Assembly: GCF_006149005.1 (NCBI RefSeq)
Contig: NZ_VBSL01000005.1
Coordinates: forward strand, 248,338-312,337
Direction: 5' to 3'
Source of the DNA: Larkinella sp. C7
GTDB lineage: Bacteria; Bacteroidota; Bacteroidia; Cytophagales; Spirosomataceae
Length of the DNA: 64,000 nt
Of the stretch, positions 24,741-34,992 are shown in pieces (position 1 is the first letter of the stretch; every line of letters begins with the position of its first letter). Made by a program: the position numbers and the translations under genes. The notes beneath the pieces are model-generated. The model saw only the letters and a program-made list of their open reading frames with translations, was not told the DNA's origin and ran no database searches.

Positions 24741-25481
24741 ATGAATCCCCTTAAAACCACCGGCAATCTGCTGGTTACTGGCTCCATCCTGGTCTTGATT
24801 CCCTACACGGTTCTTACGATCATTTTCGATTATCCCGACATTCTCCGCCAGAATCCGGGCATCATCCTGACTCAATTCCACAAAGGCGGCTCCCAGCTCA
24901 TCGCCGTCTGGTGGGCGTTTGCCCTCAGCGGTTTTCCCCTCCTGGTTGCATACATCAAGCTAGGACAATACTTTGAAAATCAACACCCTTTGGTTCGCTG
25001 GACCACCACAGTTGGCGTCATTTCCGGCATCGCCCAGATCATCGGACTATTACGCTGGGTGTTCGTCGTACCGGCTCTGGCCGACCGCTACGTTCATACC
25101 TCGGATCCTTCCGTTCGCGAATCGATCACGGTTATTTTCCAGGTGGTTCACCAATTTGGCGGGGTGCTTCTCGGCGAGCACATCGGGCAATTGTTCACCA
25201 TTATCTGGACGGTTTTGATGGCGTGGATGTTCGATCAACTCCAGGTATTTCCGCGATGGGTGGCGGTTTTCGGGTACACAGCCTCTGGAATTTATTTGCT
25301 GGCGCAAACCGAACTAGCCGCTACAGTAATGCCTAACTTCCCTGTTTTCGAGTTGGCTGGATTGATTGGAAGCACGCTGTGGCTGGGTTGGCTGATCATA
25401 ATTGGGGTAAGATTCCGAAATAACTCCTTTCTTACTGATTCACGTCTTTTCCCTCTTCCAGTTTCTGAATCATCGCCGTGA
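24741..25481 (+). CDS. DUF4386-like integral membrane protein
   Basis: A 246-residue inner-membrane protein with about six transmembrane helices (for example residues 8-30, 50-72, 85-108, 150-170, 178-198 and 205-228). The overall pattern matches DUF4386 proteins of unknown function found in many bacteria. It begins 16 nt after the previous stop and so is probably co-transcribed. Its 3' end overlaps the convergent DUF2911 gene by 50 nt. Confidence 0.75.
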   Translation: MNPLKTTGNLLVTGSILVLIPYTVLTIIFDYPDILRQNPGIILTQFHKGGSQLIAVWWAFALSGFPLLVAYIKLGQYFENQHPLVRWTTTVGVISGIAQIIGLLRWVFVVPALADRYVHTSDPSVRESITVIFQVVHQFGGVLLGEHIGQLFTIIWTVLMAWMFDQLQVFPRWVAVFGYTASGIYLLAQTELAATVMPNFPVFELAGLIGSTLWLGWLIIIGVRFRNNSFLTDSRLFPLPVSESSP

Positions 25482-26544
25482 CGCCATTCTTATTCAGCTC
25501 GTTCGGTGCCTGGGGCAGAGCCGCCTTCAGGTACGGCAACGCTTTTTTGAAATCACCGAGGGCCGACAACCCCCTGCCCATCCCGACGTTGGTCGTAAAC
25601 TGGTTCGGGTTCTTGTCGTAGTTCACCTTAAAAACCGCATAGGCGTCTTTCATCCGTTTCTGCTGGAGTAAGGTGCGCGCATACTGGTGCAATTCATTCA
25701 TATTTCCCATCGGAACGGCTTCCCTCATCACCGCATCGGCATCGGCCTGTTTGTTGAGGGCCACCAAAACCATCGCTTTCGTGCTGAGCGTCTGGAAATT
25801 TTTCTGACCAATGAAGGGCAATCCAACGGCCTGATCGGCCCAGGCCAGCGCCTGATCGAGATCGGTTTTATTTTGAAGGCAATACGTAGCCGCCTGAACG
25901 TACGACTGCCACGTAAAGCCCTGCGAATTGCGCAATTCGTTTTTAAAAGAAGCCAACTGAATCTTCACCACATCGGCTTCAACCGTAAACGGGATCAGGC
26001 GTTTTTCCCACGCAAGTGCCACCGTTGCCGCGTTGTCCGTCTGGTTGATGAACTCGTATTTGAGCCACTCCACGCTCTTGTCGAGAGGCTGGTTTTTGAC
26101 CGTCACGCGCAACGCATCTTCCGAAGGTTCGTAGAAAAAGCTACCCCAGGAGGTCGAATTTTTGGAGAAAATAACCGTTGTTTCGGCCTCGCCCAATAGC
26201 ATGTGCAGCCCGTACGTTCCGGCGGGGAGGTCTTTGCCCTCGACTTTGACATCGGTCGAAAACGAAATGATGGTGTTTTCGTTGGCACCCGCCCGCCAGG
26301 GGGCGGCTTTGCTGGTGCCAAAACCGAGGTCCACCAGTCCGTAATGTGCCACCGGTGTTCCCCAAACCTTTCCCTCCCGCCCTTTCACACCGGGTCGGCT
26401 GTAGTGAATGGTGATTTTTGTCAGGCCAATTTGTTCCGAAACGAAGGCTTTTTTGTTGCCGCCATCGGGAATAGCGGTGAGTTGCTGGGCGGAAACCAGC
26501 GTTGCATTGAGAACCAGAAGAAATAGGATAAACCGTGCTTTCAT
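25432..26544 (-). CDS. DUF2911 protein with C-terminal TPR-like repeats
   Basis: A 370-residue exported protein. I start at MKARFILFLLVLNATLVSAQ (signal peptide); 61 codons upstream in frame translate the gap. Residues 25-170 are DUF2911 (ITIHYSRPGVKGREGKVWG, and WRAGANENTIISFSTDVKVE, characteristic of the family). The C-terminal part (about 200-370) consists of helical repeats, for example ALAWADQAVGLPFIGQKNF and YLKAALPQAPNELNKNGVTA. Role unknown; probably periplasmic. Confidence 0.87.
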   Translation of the reverse strand: MKARFILFLLVLNATLVSAQQLTAIPDGGNKKAFVSEQIGLTKITIHYSRPGVKGREGKVWGTPVAHYGLVDLGFGTSKAAPWRAGANENTIISFSTDVKVEGKDLPAGTYGLHMLLGEAETTVIFSKNSTSWGSFFYEPSEDALRVTVKNQPLDKSVEWLKYEFINQTDNAATVALAWEKRLIPFTVEADVVKIQLASFKNELRNSQGFTWQSYVQAATYCLQNKTDLDQALAWADQAVGLPFIGQKNFQTLSTKAMVLVALNKQADADAVMREAVPMGNMNELHQYARTLLQQKRMKDAYAVFKVNYDKNPNQFTTNVGMGRGLSALGDFKKALPYLKAALPQAPNELNKNGVTAMIQKLEEGKDVNQ

Positions 26545-26638
26545 GGTATTGTCGATAAAGTGTTTACCGTCAAAATAAACGGATGAAAACCGGGTGTAAC
26601 TCCCGCACTCTGGGGGATTTGGCGAGAAAGGGTAATTA

Positions 26639-26741
26639 ATTGTTTCGCGGAGTTGAGCAGAGGAAAAAGGGAGTTGAGCGGAGGAAATAAAAAAAATCTC
26701 TGCGTAACTCTTTTTTTCTCCGCTCAACTCCGCGAAACAAT
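26639..26741. repeat. Intergenic decamer-repeat hairpin (H10)
   Basis: Arms start ATTGTTTC and run through GCGGAGTTGA and GCAGAGGAAA (left) or GCGGAGAAAA (reverse complement of right). The right arm ends 7 nt from the stop of the gene at 26749. It is nearly the same as the hairpin at 57419-57519. Confidence 0.93.
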
Positions 26742-26748
26742 TTCTCTT

Positions 26749-27486
26749 TTACTCTGAAACCTCCCGCTCTACCAACTTTTCCGCCATCGGCAGCAGTGTT
26801 TCCTCCAGCGGCAGACGGCGTTTTGATTCTACCATGAACGTGGCCGGGTTGGGCAGAAAAGGCCGACGGCGGATCAGTTCCAGTTTCAGGGTTTCGTAGG
26901 TCCGCCCGACGCCCTTCCGCACGGAGTCGATGTAGCGCGTCCGGATCGGCTGGCTGCCGGTTTGCGTCGTCGACAGGGCCAATCCCGGTAGCGACAATCC
27001 CGTCCAGGTCAGGCTGAAATAATAGATATGGGTCTGGGAATGCGACGACCAATGGAGGAAGATATAGCCTTCATCCCGGCGCAGCGGCAGCATACCGATG
27101 GGAGTCAGCGTCAGGTTTGCGGCCAGTTCGTCGGCCATTTGCTGCCCTTTCGTCAGGGTTTGCCCGAATCGGGGCAGGGCAAAATTGATGATGGAGTCGA
27201 TTTCGGACATATACTCATCGTCTTCCTGCCGGGATTGGTACCGTACCGTAAGACTTTCGGGGTCAATTCCGGTAGCGTCCTTGGGGAATGAAGCAGAAAG
27301 CGTACCTTTGCGGTTCCGAAAACGGAGGCCGGTCTCGTAATGATCCCGCAATTCCGTCAGGTCAGGGTATAACTTTTTGTCAGAGAAGTGTTGCTGAACG
27401 TTTTGCAGATAGGCCAGAACGACAAATTTTTTGTACTCTAAATCAATCAGTCCTTGCGTCAACCAGTCTTTCTGAAGTTTTTTCAT
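26749..27486 (-). CDS. Conserved hypothetical protein
   Basis: A 245-residue soluble protein of no family that I recognise. I start at MKKLQKDWLTQGLIDLEYKK, because upstream codons in the longer frame have a different composition. It begins with a helix-rich stretch (KKFVVLAYLQNVQQHFSDK), a mixed middle (IDSIINFALPRFGQTL) and a strand-rich part with GYIFLHWSSHSQTHIYYFSL. There is no signal peptide or membrane segment. It is divergent from groES, separated by 277 nt. Confidence 0.7.
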   Translation of the reverse strand: MKKLQKDWLTQGLIDLEYKKFVVLAYLQNVQQHFSDKKLYPDLTELRDHYETGLRFRNRKGTLSASFPKDATGIDPESLTVRYQSRQEDDEYMSEIDSIINFALPRFGQTLTKGQQMADELAANLTLTPIGMLPLRRDEGYIFLHWSSHSQTHIYYFSLTWTGLSLPGLALSTTQTGSQPIRTRYIDSVRKGVGRTYETLKLELIRRRPFLPNPATFMVESKRRLPLEETLLPMAEKLVEREVSE

Positions 27487-27763
27487 AGTGAAAACGAATG
27501 AAGAACAGACAGTCTTGTTGCTAAGTAAGTTAACGAAAATTCGCATTCTGCCAAATAGTGTTTGGCGTTTTTTTTCTCCGACCAAAAAGGCTTTGCCCTA
27601 ACCCACTGATTACCAAACTGACATCATAAATCGGAAATTTTGTCAGTATTACCAGAAAAAAGTGGTCTGGCACAATAAGTGACCAAAATCGACCGTCAGT
27701 TCGACAGTATGTCGGGCCCTAGTTAAGCACAAAACAATTTAACTTCTAAAACACAAGCCCATT

Positions 27764-28057
27764 ATGGAAGCACTAACGGAAAGTAAAGTAAACGTAAGAC
27801 CGTTGGCTGACCGGGTGCTGGTTGAACCAGCTCCTGCTGAAGAAAAAACCGCATTTGGTATCATCATCCCCGACACCGCCAAAGAAAAGCCACAACGTGG
27901 AACGATTGTCGCCGTTGGCACGGGCAAGAAAGATGAGCCTCTGACCGTTCAGGTTGGCGATACCGTTTTGTACGGTAAGTATGCCGGTACCGAAATCACC
28001 GTTGAGGGAAAAGAATACCTCATTATGCGTGAATCGGACATTTTTGCCATTATCTAA
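27764..28057 (+). CDS. groES: Co-chaperonin GroES (Hsp10)
   Basis: A 97-residue Hsp10 that caps the GroEL ring. [14 protein letters not shown] is the conserved N-terminal strand, [19 protein letters not shown] is the mobile loop, and [11 protein letters not shown] and [10 protein letters not shown] complete the family signature. It is followed after 95 nt by groEL, the usual operon. No CIRCE element is visible upstream. Confidence 0.98.
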   Translation: MEALTESKVNVRPLADRVLVEPAPAEEKTAFGIIIPDTAKEKPQRGTIVAVGTGKKDEPLTVQVGDTVLYGKYAGTEITVEGKEYLIMRESDIFAII

Positions 28058-28092
28058 GGTTCTCCCGCCAGCCCCGGTTCAGTTTTAACTGA

Positions 28093-29787
<1,695 letters not shown>

Positions 29788-29810
29788 TCATCCCCTCCCC
29801 TTACGCATAC

Positions 29811-29845
29811 AAAAGCCCCCGGCAATCTGTCGGGGGCTTTTTTTG
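29811..29845 (+). terminator. Rho-independent terminator of groESL
   Basis: AAAAGCCCCCG and CGGGGGCTTTT form an 11-bp stem around a 9-nt loop, followed by TTTTG. Confidence 0.95.
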
Positions 29846-30089
29846 TTCGTACCTTTTGCCAATACACTACGACCACACAACTTTATTAAACAGGCTGGCT
29901 GGTTGCTCTGGAAGAAACCCAAAACTGATTCTTTTTACCACCCTCCCAAGGAATAGAAGCGCTTTATCCGAAAAACATGGGTAGGATTTTCTACACTATA
30001 ACACCAGTTTTGTGTCATTTATGGGTACAACTTTTCACTAAAAAATCAGAAAACAGCCTTTTTTGGCCTAAAAACCGCCTTTTCCACAA

Positions 30090-30106
30090 TTGGCACGCAT
30101 TTTTCT
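30090..30106 (+). promoter_or_regulatory. Sigma-54-like element upstream of the 54-residue membrane protein
   Basis: TTGGCACGCATTTTTCT has a perfect RpoN -24 block (TTGGCACG) but TC instead of GC at -12. It lies 48 nt before the ATG at 30154. No paired upstream palindromes are visible, so the assignment is tentative. The rest of the 312-nt gap 29842-30153 shows nothing I can name. Confidence 0.45.
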
Positions 30107-30153
30107 AAACCATAACCGTATCACAGTTTCATTAAACCAAAACAGGAAACGTC

Positions 30154-30318
30154 ATGGGAAATTTGCTTTATGTCATTGCGGTGATTTTAATCATCATTTG
30201 GCTGGTAGGATTATTGGGCTTTGGTAGTTTTGGTATGGGCAACATCATCCACGTCTTGCTGGTGATCGCCGTCATTGCCATTATTTTACGATTGATTCGC
30301 GGAGACCGGGTTGTGTAG
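30154..30318 (+). CDS. lmo0937-type 54-residue membrane protein
   Basis: A small gene with ATG at 30154 and TAG at 30316-30318. The product begins MGNLLYVIAVILIIIWLVG, then GFGSFGMGNIIHVLLVIAVI and a basic end (RLIRGDRVV): two hydrophobic helices separated by a glycine-rich turn, as in the lmo0937/DUF5670 family of short stress-linked membrane proteins. It has its own terminator and a possible sigma-54 element. Function unknown. Confidence 0.85.
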   Translation: MGNLLYVIAVILIIIWLVGLLGFGSFGMGNIIHVLLVIAVIAIILRLIRGDRVV

Positions 30319-30346
30319 ATAGCCGAAATCAACAAATCATATAGGC

Positions 30347-30377
30347 AAAGCCTCCGGAATTTTCCGGGGGCTTTTTT
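30347..30377 (+). terminator. Rho-independent terminator of the 54-residue protein gene
   Basis: AAAGCCTCCGG and CCGGGGGCTTT pair with one mismatch around a short AT loop and run into TTTTTTG. Confidence 0.88.
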
Positions 30378-30465
30378 GCTTTTCGATCAATTTTGCATGC
30401 CCCGTTAAACCTTCGCTGCCGATCCGCATCCAAAACACATCAACGAACAACAATTCGATACGAAC

Positions 30466-30843
30466 ATGAAAAAGATATTGATCCTGGTAACCGCTGTGGC
30501 CCTGACGATCGGCGGTTGTACGACGCAAAGGCCCACTGTGAACGACCGCTACGACCGAAATGATGATCGCTATGGCCGTTACGACCACCCCAACGTGCGG
30601 GAGATTCCCCTCGAAAATAAGCTGGAACGCTGGCAGAACGAACTGAACCTGACCAACCGCCAGAAACGCGAAATCAGGAACATCCAGGATCGCTACGAGC
30701 GCCGGGGCCTGACGCGCGCTGAACGCAACGACCGCCGGGAATACCGGCAGTTGCAGCAACAAAAACGGAAAGATTTACTCTCCGTGCTGACCTCCCGGCA
30801 ACGCGACCGGCTTTATCAACTGGAACAACGAAACCGGAGCTAA
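30466..30843 (+). CDS. Spy/CpxP-like lipoprotein with two LTxxQ motifs
   Basis: A 125-residue lipoprotein. MKKILILVTAVALTIGGC carries the lipobox. After a charged linker rich in Arg, Asp and Tyr come two copies of the LTxxQ motif (LNLTNRQKREIRNIQ near residue 63 and LLSVLTSRQRDRLYQLEQ near 105), typical of periplasmic Spy/CpxP/ZraP chaperones. It may bind damaged or unfolded envelope proteins, by family analogy. It is monocistronic with its own terminator. Confidence 0.78.
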   Translation: MKKILILVTAVALTIGGCTTQRPTVNDRYDRNDDRYGRYDHPNVREIPLENKLERWQNELNLTNRQKREIRNIQDRYERRGLTRAERNDRREYRQLQQQKRKDLLSVLTSRQRDRLYQLEQRNRS

Positions 30844-30868
30844 AAACCGGCACAGACTAATGAACGAT

Positions 30869-30899
30869 GGGCACCCGAACGGTGCCCTTTTTCTTTTTT
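30869..30899 (+). terminator. Rho-independent terminator of the Spy-like lipoprotein gene
   Basis: GGGCACC-cgaac-GGTGCCC followed by TTTTTCTTTTTT. Confidence 0.95.
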
Positions 30900-30943
30900 C
30901 GGGAAATCAATACCTTGTCGCCCAATTCCGTTCCTGAACCTTC

Positions 30944-32059
30944 ATGAAAAACCGTTCCCTTGCCCTGCTTGTCAGCCTGTCTTTTCTTTGTTTTCTCCCT
31001 CACTGGTCAATCGGCCAATCCAAACCGCCCAAACGAAAAACGACGGTTTCCATCGTGGGCGACCAGTTCTACATCAACGGCAAACCCACCTTCAAAGGAC
31101 GTACCTGGAATGGCCACAAGATCGAAGGGCTCTTGCCTAATTCCCGCATGGTGCAGGGCATTTTTGACGACCGAAACCCGGAAACCCGCCCCAAGTGGGC
31201 CTATCCCGACACCAAAACCTGGGACCCCAACCGCAACACCGCGGAATTTGTGGCCGCCATGCCGGTTTGGAAAAAACACGGTTTGCTGGCCATCACGCTC
31301 AATTTGCAGGGCGGCAGCCCGGAAGGTTACTCCAAAAACCAGCCGTGGATCAATTCTATGTTCAACCCCAACGGCAGTTATGACCCTTATTTTGCAAACC
31401 GGTTGAAACGGATTCTGGACAAAGCCGATGAGCTGGGCATGGTGGTCATTCTGGGTTTGTTCTATTTCGGCCAGGATGAGTACTTAAAAAATGAAGCGGC
31501 TGTCGTCGATGCCGTTGATAATACAATGGAAATTTTAGCCGACGGCGGTTATCGGAATGTGTTGATCGAGATCAACAACGAGTGTGACATCCGGTATGAC
31601 CACGACATTTTGAAGGCGGAGCGGGTTCACGAGCTGATCCGGCGCGTGAAGGCAAAGAAACGAAACGGCCACCGGTTTCTGGTCAGCGCGAGCTACAGTG
31701 GCGGGAAAATCCCGCAGGAGAACGTGGTGCGGGAAGCCGACTATCTGATTCTACACGGCAATGGCGTGAAAGAGGCCGCCAAAATTGCCGACATGGTTCA
31801 GCAGACCCGCGCCGTGGCCGGTTACCGCCCCATGCCGCTGGTCTTCAACGAAGACGATCATTTTGATTTCGATAAACCCGCCAACAATTTTCAGGCCGCT
31901 ACCACTGCCTATGCGTCCTGGGGATTCTTCGATTACCGCATGAAGGACGAAGGTTTCAACGACGGCTATCAGTCCATTCCCGTCAACTGGCAGATCAGTT
32001 CCCTCCGGAAGAAAGCGTTTTTTGCTTATTTGAAGGAAATTACGGGCGGTTTGCCCTGA
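30944..32059 (+). CDS. Clan GH-A-like (TIM-barrel) putative glycosidase
   Basis: A 371-residue exported protein with signal peptide ending SIGQ (about residue 25). Residues 40-350 look like a (beta/alpha)8 barrel. NVLIEINNECD (NE at 212-213) fits the acid/base motif after strand 4 and PLVFNEDDHF (E303) fits the nucleophile at the end of strand 7 in GH-A enzymes. No carbohydrate-binding module is recognised. It ends 16 nt from the convergent GH43 gene, so both may act on plant or microbial polysaccharide. Family number uncertain. Confidence 0.7.
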   Translation: MKNRSLALLVSLSFLCFLPHWSIGQSKPPKRKTTVSIVGDQFYINGKPTFKGRTWNGHKIEGLLPNSRMVQGIFDDRNPETRPKWAYPDTKTWDPNRNTAEFVAAMPVWKKHGLLAITLNLQGGSPEGYSKNQPWINSMFNPNGSYDPYFANRLKRILDKADELGMVVILGLFYFGQDEYLKNEAAVVDAVDNTMEILADGGYRNVLIEINNECDIRYDHDILKAERVHELIRRVKAKKRNGHRFLVSASYSGGKIPQENVVREADYLILHGNGVKEAAKIADMVQQTRAVAGYRPMPLVFNEDDHFDFDKPANNFQAATTAYASWGFFDYRMKDEGFNDGYQSIPVNWQISSLRKKAFFAYLKEITGGLP

Positions 32060-32075
32060 AAACCGGTCTGGTTTT

Positions 32076-33638
32076 TCAATGATACTGCATCCCAATGGAC
32101 CGCACGACCCCGTAGCCCTGTTTTTCACCCGAAACACTCAGGCCGACGCGCGGGGCGCGATCCCAGCGGGGCAGGTAGCCGCCACCGACCGGCATCGGTA
32201 GGAAAGGTTCGGGCTTCCCTCCTTCCGTCGACCAGGAAAAATCGTAAAGCTGGCCGAAACGGCTTTTTAACTGCAAATGAACCGCAGAAGCCGTCGGCAG
32301 CGGTTGTGATTTCAGGATTTGCCGGACACCCTCTTTCACCTGCCAGAGTTCCAGCGTTCCCTGGCGAACCCCGAACCCCAGCGCATTCGCGGCATCGCCG
32401 TAAAGCGTGATGCTTTGCAACACATCCGGTTGCGGCTCAATGGTGGTGGAAAAGGTATAGGTACCTTTTTTAACCACAAATCCCAGAAAATTCCCGGTTG
32501 GCGTAGCAACGGTGTTCTGTATTTTGAACGAACCACCCGCCACGCTGAACGCCGGTTTTGGCAAACTCACATCCCAAACCCAGGGCAAATCACCCACCGG
32601 TTTTTCAAAGTTAACGGCCAGACTTCCGTCCGTTTTCTGCCCCATTCGGATGGGCGATTCGGCCTGTGCGGGCGTCGTGGTTCCATACCGAAAAACCGGC
32701 CACTGTGTTTGCTCGTCCCAAACCAGCTCACTCAGAACCCCCTGGCGGCCCGTAAACGTAAAATCGGTGCCATTGTAAGCATGATGCAAATAGAAATACC
32801 GGTTGTCGGGCGTCGTCACGACGGTTCCGTGTCCGGGGCATTTCCAGGTGTCGTCGCCCACCAGCACCGGATTGCCGGCGTATTTTTGCCACGGCCCCTG
32901 TAGCTTTTCGGCCCGCGCCAAACCGACCTGGTAGTTACAATTGGCTCCGCAACAGGTATTGCCCGAATACAGCATGTAGAAATACCGCCCCCGTTTAAAC
33001 AACGCCTGCCCTTCCGCGCCACCCGCTTCCCAGTTGCCGCGTTCCGCTGTTAGCAAAGTGAACGCCTTGCCAGTCACCTTCAGGCCATCGGGCGACAGTT
33101 CGGCCCCCAATAGCTCGATGGCCTTTCCTTTGTCCAGCCCGTAGGCTTTCCAGGTGATGTAAAGTTTTCCCTGATCTTCCAGCACAAAAGCGTCGATGGC
33201 TTCAGACGTCCATTCGAGCAGGATACCGTGATCGGTAAAGCCTTTCCGCAGATCGCGGGTGGTGGCCACGCCGATGAACGAACGCTGGTCCGATTTCCGG
33301 CGGGCGGTGTAATAGACGTAAAAAATACCGTTGCGGTGATACAATTCCGGCGCCCAGTAACTTCCCATGGTCCACTCGGGCAGGGCGGTGAAAACCGGGC
33401 CAACATACGCCCAGTTGACCAGATCCTTCGACGAATAAATCGGATAGGCGGGTGCCCATTCGGACGACGTACCAGCCGCGTAATAGGTGTCGCCCACGCG
33501 GATGACCGACGGATCGGCAAAATCACCGGCAATAACCGGATTGCGGTACGTAACCGTCGGACCTGGTTGCGGACGTGACTGCGCCAGACCCTGAAAAAAT
33601 AAAAAAAATGTAGTAATGGTTATATAAATTGACTTCAT
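32076..33638 (-). CDS. Glycoside hydrolase family 43 with C-terminal beta-sandwich domain
   Basis: A 520-residue exported enzyme with signal peptide ending FQGLAQ. The GH43 five-bladed propeller (about residues 30-320) shows the catalytic base Asp in NPVIAGDFADPSVIRVGDTY, the pKa-modulating Asp in EAIDAFVLEDQGKLYITWKA and the acid Glu in GGAEGQALFKRGRYFYMLYSG. Residues 340-520 form a beta-rich accessory domain (DUF1349/concanavalin-like). Family members cleave arabinan, xylan or related side chains; the substrate is not determined. Confidence 0.9.
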   Translation of the reverse strand: MKSIYITITTFFLFFQGLAQSRPQPGPTVTYRNPVIAGDFADPSVIRVGDTYYAAGTSSEWAPAYPIYSSKDLVNWAYVGPVFTALPEWTMGSYWAPELYHRNGIFYVYYTARRKSDQRSFIGVATTRDLRKGFTDHGILLEWTSEAIDAFVLEDQGKLYITWKAYGLDKGKAIELLGAELSPDGLKVTGKAFTLLTAERGNWEAGGAEGQALFKRGRYFYMLYSGNTCCGANCNYQVGLARAEKLQGPWQKYAGNPVLVGDDTWKCPGHGTVVTTPDNRYFYLHHAYNGTDFTFTGRQGVLSELVWDEQTQWPVFRYGTTTPAQAESPIRMGQKTDGSLAVNFEKPVGDLPWVWDVSLPKPAFSVAGGSFKIQNTVATPTGNFLGFVVKKGTYTFSTTIEPQPDVLQSITLYGDAANALGFGVRQGTLELWQVKEGVRQILKSQPLPTASAVHLQLKSRFGQLYDFSWSTEGGKPEPFLPMPVGGGYLPRWDRAPRVGLSVSGEKQGYGVVRSIGMQYH

Positions 33639-33744
33639 GCGCTATTTTTAGTTACTGAATGAACAGGCTGACTCGATTCCGTTGAACAAAAGTACGCGTT
33701 CGCAGCTATATAGTTAGTGAAAAGTAAAATCCATTCCGCGCCCG

Positions 33745-34512
33745 ATGAACAGCTTCTTTCTGATAGCCCTGGCCACCTTACTGGTCGCCCAGCCCGACGA
33801 TGAAAACAAAAAAAGTCGCCGGATGAAGAACCGGATTGAACGCCGGGAATTTCAGAATTCGATTGAGGAAGTCACCTACCACGATCGCTGGAAACGCGTG
33901 GCTACCTTCCGCGTGTATGACAAAGCCAACCGGCGGCTTTTGGAAGAACACTACCGGGATTTTCAGCTCCGAATCCGTCACGGGCAAACCCGCGCCTGGT
34001 ATCCGAACGGGCAACTGCACTGGACCTGCGATTTTAAAGAAAGCCAGATCAACGGGCCTTATTTTTCGTATTACGAAGATGGCACCCTGAAACGCCGGGA
34101 ATTATACAAACTGGGAACTGCCCGGAAAGGCGAATGTTTTACGCCCGAAGGAACACCGGTCGAGTGCCAGCCCCTCATCAAAAAAGCGGAATTTGAAGGC
34201 GGTAAAAAGCAGTTCATCACCGTATTGAAGGAGCGGCTTCGTCACATTCAGCCCACTGAACCGTCGGTTTTTTTCACGCTGGAAGGAACCCTGTCGGAAG
34301 AGGGCATTCTGTTTGGACTCAAGCCGCTGGCCTACATCCAAAACCGCCCCCCGGCCGAGCGCGAACTGGCCCGTCAACTCGTAACGGCCCTGCGGGATAT
34401 GCCCCGCTGGCAACCCGTTATCGTCGATGACCAGCCCATTGCCAGCGATTTATTGATCAGCATCTATTTCAGCAATGGCAAAGTCTACGGCGGAAGTTAC
34501 GATATTCAGTGA
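33745..34512 (+). CDS. YwqK/MORN-like protein with TonB-C-like tail
   Basis: A 255-residue exported protein. After a short hydrophobic N terminus come MORN-like repeats (HGQTRAWYPNGQLHWTCDFK, then QINGPYFSYYEDGTLKRRE), as in the YwqK family. The C-terminal part (about 165-255) with PSVFFTLEGTLSEEGILFGL resembles the TonB C-terminal fold found in Bacteroidota periplasmic proteins. No partner gene is adjacent, so an antitoxin role should not be assumed from the family name. Function unknown. Confidence 0.7.
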   Translation: MNSFFLIALATLLVAQPDDENKKSRRMKNRIERREFQNSIEEVTYHDRWKRVATFRVYDKANRRLLEEHYRDFQLRIRHGQTRAWYPNGQLHWTCDFKESQINGPYFSYYEDGTLKRRELYKLGTARKGECFTPEGTPVECQPLIKKAEFEGGKKQFITVLKERLRHIQPTEPSVFFTLEGTLSEEGILFGLKPLAYIQNRPPAERELARQLVTALRDMPRWQPVIVDDQPIASDLLISIYFSNGKVYGGSYDIQ

Positions 34513-34599
34513 TGGCAGTTCTGTCGTGACAACCGCACAACCTCTTCCTCCATCGGTCGTCGGTCAGTCGTCCCCTGTCTGATAGAAAAAACAGAAAAA

Positions 34600-34646
34600 T
34601 TTGCGTAGCCAAATAGCTACACGTATATTTGTAGTCAAATGACTAC
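34600..34646 (+). promoter_or_regulatory. ArsR promoter with two palindromic operators
   Basis: TTTG (34600-34603) and TATATTTG (34624-34631) are separated by 20 nt, an exact Bacteroidota -33/-7 promoter. GTAGCCAAATAGCTAC (34605-34620) sits in the spacer and GTAGTCAAATGACTAC (34631-34646) overlaps the start region. Two such sites around the promoter of a repressor gene suggest autorepression by ArsR binding. Confidence 0.85.
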
Positions 34647-34649
34647 ACA

Positions 34650-34973
34650 ATGAATTTAAGACGTGACGTATTCCAGGCCCTGGCCGACCCAACCCGCAGG
34701 GCCATCCTGCTGCTGGTGGCTTCCCACTCGATGACGGCAGGAGCCATCGCTTCCAACTTTGACACCGCAAGACCGACCGTTTCCAAACATTTGCAAATAC
34801 TGACCGAGTGCGAATTGCTGGAACAGCACCAAAACGGCCGGGAAATTTACTATTACATCAATGCAAAAAAGATGAAAGAAGTAGCGGATTTTATCGAACC
34901 ATTCCGCACGCTGTGGGATGATCGATTCAACAAATTGGAAACCCTGATGAAAAATTATAAACCAGAAAAATAG
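34650..34973 (+). CDS. ArsR-family winged-helix repressor
   Basis: A 107-residue helix-turn-helix regulator. [20 protein letters not shown] (residues 3-22) and [20 protein letters not shown] (about 31-50) are the ArsR DNA-binding region; the wing is [18 protein letters not shown]. It lacks the ELCVC metal site, so it belongs to the metal-independent group commonly paired with AHSA1-type SRPBCC genes, as here. It heads a four-gene run that continues through the DUF4256 gene and is probably autoregulated through the two operators. Confidence 0.92.
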   Translation: MNLRRDVFQALADPTRRAILLLVASHSMTAGAIASNFDTARPTVSKHLQILTECELLEQHQNGREIYYYINAKKMKEVADFIEPFRTLWDDRFNKLETLMKNYKPEK

Positions 34974-34992
34974 ACAGATAAACCAGGCTGGT

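Noticed and set aside
27550-27566. Inverted repeat GCCAAA-tagtg-TTTGGC followed by a T run
   Set aside because: Looks like a terminator on the plus strand, but no plus-strand gene ends upstream; too weak to call an operator.
27668-27683. Sigma-54-like TGGCAC sequence upstream of groES
   Set aside because: Spacing gives GG-N10-GA but the -12 TTG block is absent and no paired palindromes are present.
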